NCBI RefSeq assembly: GCF_901472495.1
Contig: NZ_LR590469.1
Location: forward strand, 4,464,001 to 4,528,000
DNA length: 64,000 bases
Direction: 5' to 3'
Source of the DNA: Yersinia enterocolitica subsp. enterocolitica
GTDB taxonomy: Bacteria > Pseudomonadota > Gammaproteobacteria > Enterobacterales > Enterobacteriaceae
The notes under the pieces are model-generated. The model saw nothing but the letters and a program-made list of their open reading frames with translations. It was not told the origin of the DNA and made no database searches. Position numbers and translations under genes: made by a program. Positions within the stretch are counted from its first letter, which is position 1. Each line of letters opens with the position of its first letter. This document shows positions 63,061-64,000 of this stretch, piece after piece.

Positions 63061-63092
63061 AACCCTGTCGGTAATTTGGATTGAGGTAATTA

Positions 63093-64000
63093 ATGAGTAT
63101 GAAAGGTCAAGAAACCCGTGGATTTCAGTCAGAAGTAAAACAACTTCTTCATTTGATGATTCACTCGCTTTATTCCAATAAAGAAATTTTCTTGCGCGAG
63201 CTTATCTCTAACGCCTCTGATGCGGCAGATAAACTCCGTTTCCGCGCACTGTCTCACCCAGAATTGTTTGAAGGTGATGGCGAGCTGCGTGTGCGTTTAT
63301 CTTTTGATAAAGAAAAGCGTACTTTGACCCTAAGTGATAACGGCATTGGTATGAGCCGTGAAGAAGTCATTGATAATCTCGGTACTATCGCGAAATCAGG
63401 AACTAAAGCATTCCTCGAATCTATCGGCTCAGACCAGGCTAAAGATAGCCAATTAATTGGCCAGTTTGGTGTAGGTTTCTATTCTGCTTTCATCGTGGCA
63501 GATAAAGTCACTGTTCGCACCCGCGCAGCTGGCGCACCGGCAGATGCAGGTGTGTTCTGGGAATCAGCAGGTGAGGGTGATTACACCATCGCCGATATTA
63601 CCAAAGAAGATCGCGGCACAGAAATTACCCTGCATTTGCGCGAAGGTGAAGATGAATACCTTGATAACTGGCGCTTGCGTTCTGTTATCAGCAAATATTC
63701 AGACCATATTGCACTGCCAGTCGAAATCGAAAGCAAAAATGAAGAAGATGGCACTGTCACTTGGGAGAAAATCAACAAAGCCCAGGCGCTGTGGACTCGC
63801 GGTAAAGCTGAAATAACTGACGACGAATACAAAGCATTTTACAAACATATTGCTCATGACTTCACAGACCCACTGATTTGGAGTCATAACCGCGTAGAGG
63901 GTAAGCAAGAGTACACCAGTCTGCTGTACATCCCGGCGCAAGCACCTTGGGATATGTGGAATCGCGACCATAAGCACGGCCTGAAATTGTATGTACAGCG
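63093..64000 (+). CDS. htpG: Chaperone HtpG (Hsp90), N-terminal part
   Basis: Partial; the frame is open to the end of the window (about 302 residues of an expected 620 or so). ATP-dependent cytosolic Hsp90 chaperone. The N-terminal ATPase motifs are visible: NKEIFLRELISNASDA, DNGIGM at 82-87, and GQFGVGFYSAF. The middle domain begins around residue 230 (SKYSDHIALPVEIE). The ATG at 63093 has GAGG 6 bases before it; the E. coli start corresponds to the ATG two codons on. Expression from the sigma-32 promoter is likely. Confidence 0.97.
   Translation, partial: MSMKGQETRGFQSEVKQLLHLMIHSLYSNKEIFLRELISNASDAADKLRFRALSHPELFEGDGELRVRLSFDKEKRTLTLSDNGIGMSREEVIDNLGTIAKSGTKAFLESIGSDQAKDSQLIGQFGVGFYSAFIVADKVTVRTRAAGAPADAGVFWESAGEGDYTIADITKEDRGTEITLHLREGEDEYLDNWRLRSVISKYSDHIALPVEIESKNEEDGTVTWEKINKAQALWTRGKAEITDDEYKAFYKHIAHDFTDPLIWSHNRVEGKQEYTSLLYIPAQAPWDMWNRDHKHGLKLYVQ

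Noticed and set aside
62912..63181. 89-residue plus-strand frame over the htpG leader
   Set aside because: Reads through the ERIC repeat and the htpG start in another frame.
1..64000. CRISPR arrays, tRNA or rRNA genes, insertion sequences, prophage
   Set aside because: None seen: no regular spaced repeats, no cloverleaf genes, no transposase or phage proteins among the frames.

Overview
The window is a chromosomal segment of a Yersinia species. The strongest marker is the 67-residue YmoA regulator with its partner YmoB. Several ERIC-type intergenic repeats and close protein similarity to the enterobacterial core set agree with this. From memory of the families the gene order follows the E. 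coli K-12 tract from yajL to htpG almost gene for gene. I cannot fix the species from sequence alone.

Layout. 1-3.8 kb: yajL and panE (minus), yajQ (plus), yajR (minus). 3.9-8.9 kb: the cytochrome bo3 oxidase operon cyoABCDE (minus). 9.1-12.3 kb: a Tsx/OmpK-type outer-membrane channel, the muropeptide permease ampG, and the lipoprotein gene yajG, which carries a frameshift in a run of eight C. 12.7-22.4 kb: a protein-quality block, bolA, tig, clpP, clpX, lon, hupB, ppiD, with clear heat-shock sigma-32 promoters before clpP and lon. 22.5-28.9 kb: ybaV, fadM, queC, ybaE, cof, then a divergent pair of a PLP-dependent cysteine desulfhydrase and its Lrp-type regulator decR. 29.2-36 kb: mdlAB, glnK-amtB with NtrC and sigma-54 sites, tesB. 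36.2-38.6 kb: ybaY, ybaZ, the 4.5S RNA gene ffs and ymoBA.

38.7-48 kb is the accessory part. It holds an AT-rich orphan gene, then a zinc-starvation locus: a candidate 46-residue membrane peptide, a ZnuC/ZnuB/ZnuA-like transporter, and the zinc-free ribosomal proteins L36 and L31, with Zur-like operators at both ends. A yhfYXWUT cluster of largely unknown function follows. E. coli has a similar cluster elsewhere, but here php and yhfS are missing. 48.1-64 kb returns to the core order: acrAB with acrR, ychN, mscK, rsmS, priC, ybaN, apt, dnaX (with a programmed -1 frameshift site), ybaB, recR and the start of htpG, which runs off the right edge.

Two repeat families decorate the intergenic DNA. 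Four ERIC-type copies lie at 1-108, 1622-1750, 28996-29122 and 62937-63060. One supplies the end of yajL and one lies between the sigma-32 promoter and the start codon of htpG. A second family of about 170-205 bp, at 34869-35075 and 43006-43178, is framed in each copy by a matching pair of hairpins. Functionally the window joins respiration, envelope recycling and efflux, proteolysis and chaperones, nitrogen and zinc scarcity responses, and DNA replication and repair. No tRNA, rRNA, CRISPR array, insertion sequence or prophage was seen.
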